DNA of 64,000 nucleotides, taken from Azospirillum baldaniorum (GTDB taxonomy: Bacteria > Pseudomonadota > Alphaproteobacteria > Azospirillales > Azospirillaceae). Under the pieces are notes generated by a model, which was given only the letters and a program-made list of their open reading frames with translations, made no database searches and was not told where the DNA came from. Both the position numbers and the translations under genes were made by a program. Where the stretch lies: NCBI RefSeq assembly GCF_003119195.2, contig NZ_CP022260.1:148501-212500 (forward strand). The letters are read 5' to 3'. Positions 63,792-64,000 of the stretch are shown here, in pieces; the stretch's first letter is position 1, and every line of letters begins with the position of its first letter.

Positions 63792-64000
63792 TTACGTGCG
63801 CTTTGCGGCGCGCTTGGCGAGGAACTCCTCCATCATCCGGGCCGGTTCGCCGGACGCGTAGGCCTCGCGCTGGATGCGCACGCCGGCGGCCAGCGCGTCG
63901 CGGAAGCCGGCCTCGGTCATCTCACGGAACCGCTGCTTGTCCAGACGCATGGCGACCGGCGGCTTGGCGGCCAGTTCCTCGGCCAGAGCCAGCGATTCGG
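63792..64000 (-). CDS. Enoyl-CoA hydratase/isomerase family protein, C-terminal part (truncated by window)
   Basis: The last 68 codons are present, ending in TAA at 63792. The sequence LALAEELAAKPPVAMRLDKQ, then EAGFRDALAAGVRIQREAYA and ending FLAKRAAKRT, matches the C-terminal helices of crotonase-fold hydratases (KPPVAMRLDK, and FLAKR before the end). It is on the same strand as the importer/ligase operon, 111 bp upstream of the binding-protein gene. With the CoA ligase it suggests a pathway in which the imported acid is activated and hydrated. Active-site residues lie beyond the window. Confidence 0.75.
   Translation of the reverse strand, partial: ESLALAEELAAKPPVAMRLDKQRFREMTEAGFRDALAAGVRIQREAYASGEPARMMEEFLAKRAAKRT

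Overview
The window reads as chromosome or chromid sequence of a very GC-rich, motile, respiratory alphaproteobacterium of the Rhodospirillales, most likely Azospirillum or a close relative. This rests on the dense GC-rich coding, a FixL/FixJ oxygen-sensing pair, a FixK-type box, a sigma-54 promoter in front of a nitrogen-scavenging cluster, CyaC-like cyclase architecture and many ABC solute transporters. The genus is an inference. I see no rRNA, tRNA, CRISPR array, insertion sequence or prophage.

1-7.4 kb: a DUF808 membrane protein gene broken by a one-base frameshift, an HTH regulator divergent from a 64-aa microprotein, a TPR/GT41 O-GlcNAc-transferase-like protein, an HD phosphohydrolase, a two-gene ABC-2 exporter and a GFA-fold zinc protein.

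7.6-19.7 kb: a catabolic island with two amidase-signature hydrolases, two isochorismatase-like cysteine hydrolases, a complete five-gene Dpp/Opp-type importer, an AbrB-type membrane protein and a GntR regulator. A well-matched sigma-54 -24/-12 element precedes the importer, which suggests nitrogen-controlled import and hydrolysis of an unidentified amide or carbamoyl compound.

20-28.2 kb: a complete kdp locus (27-aa leader-type peptide, kdpF, A, B, C, D, E) for high-affinity K+ uptake, followed by a TerC/YjbE membrane protein. 29.1-33.2 kb: a redox-type adenylate cyclase (membrane anchor, 2Fe-2S domain, class III cyclase) divergent from a Crp/Fnr regulator, then YceI and a polytopic membrane protein.

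33.5-37.4 kb: a less GC-rich, apparently transferred island with an N6-adenine methyltransferase-type protein carrying an unexplained N-terminus, followed by a small PD-(D/E)xK-like candidate nuclease. The island ends in a decayed adenylate kinase fragment that overlaps the nuclease reading frame. This restriction-modification-like pair is the best candidate here for an undescribed defence system.

37.6-43 kb: nitroreductase, a single-domain receiver under a FixK-like box, fixJ, a FixL-like kinase in which both PAS domains keep the haem His and Arg, and a GMC oxidoreductase. 43-52.5 kb: an MdtABC-type RND efflux operon (adaptor, two RND pumps, NodT-family outer-membrane lipoprotein). 52.7-58 kb: an aminotransferase divergent from a succinyl-CoA:acetate CoA-transferase, a small unknown gene and a chemoreceptor. 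58-64 kb: a minus-strand operon running from a partial enoyl-CoA hydratase through a PotABCD-type importer (binding protein, ATPase, fused double permease) to an acyl-CoA ligase, ending in a strong terminator. It probably imports and CoA-activates one carboxylate. GC-rich palindromic repeats of two related families are scattered between genes throughout.
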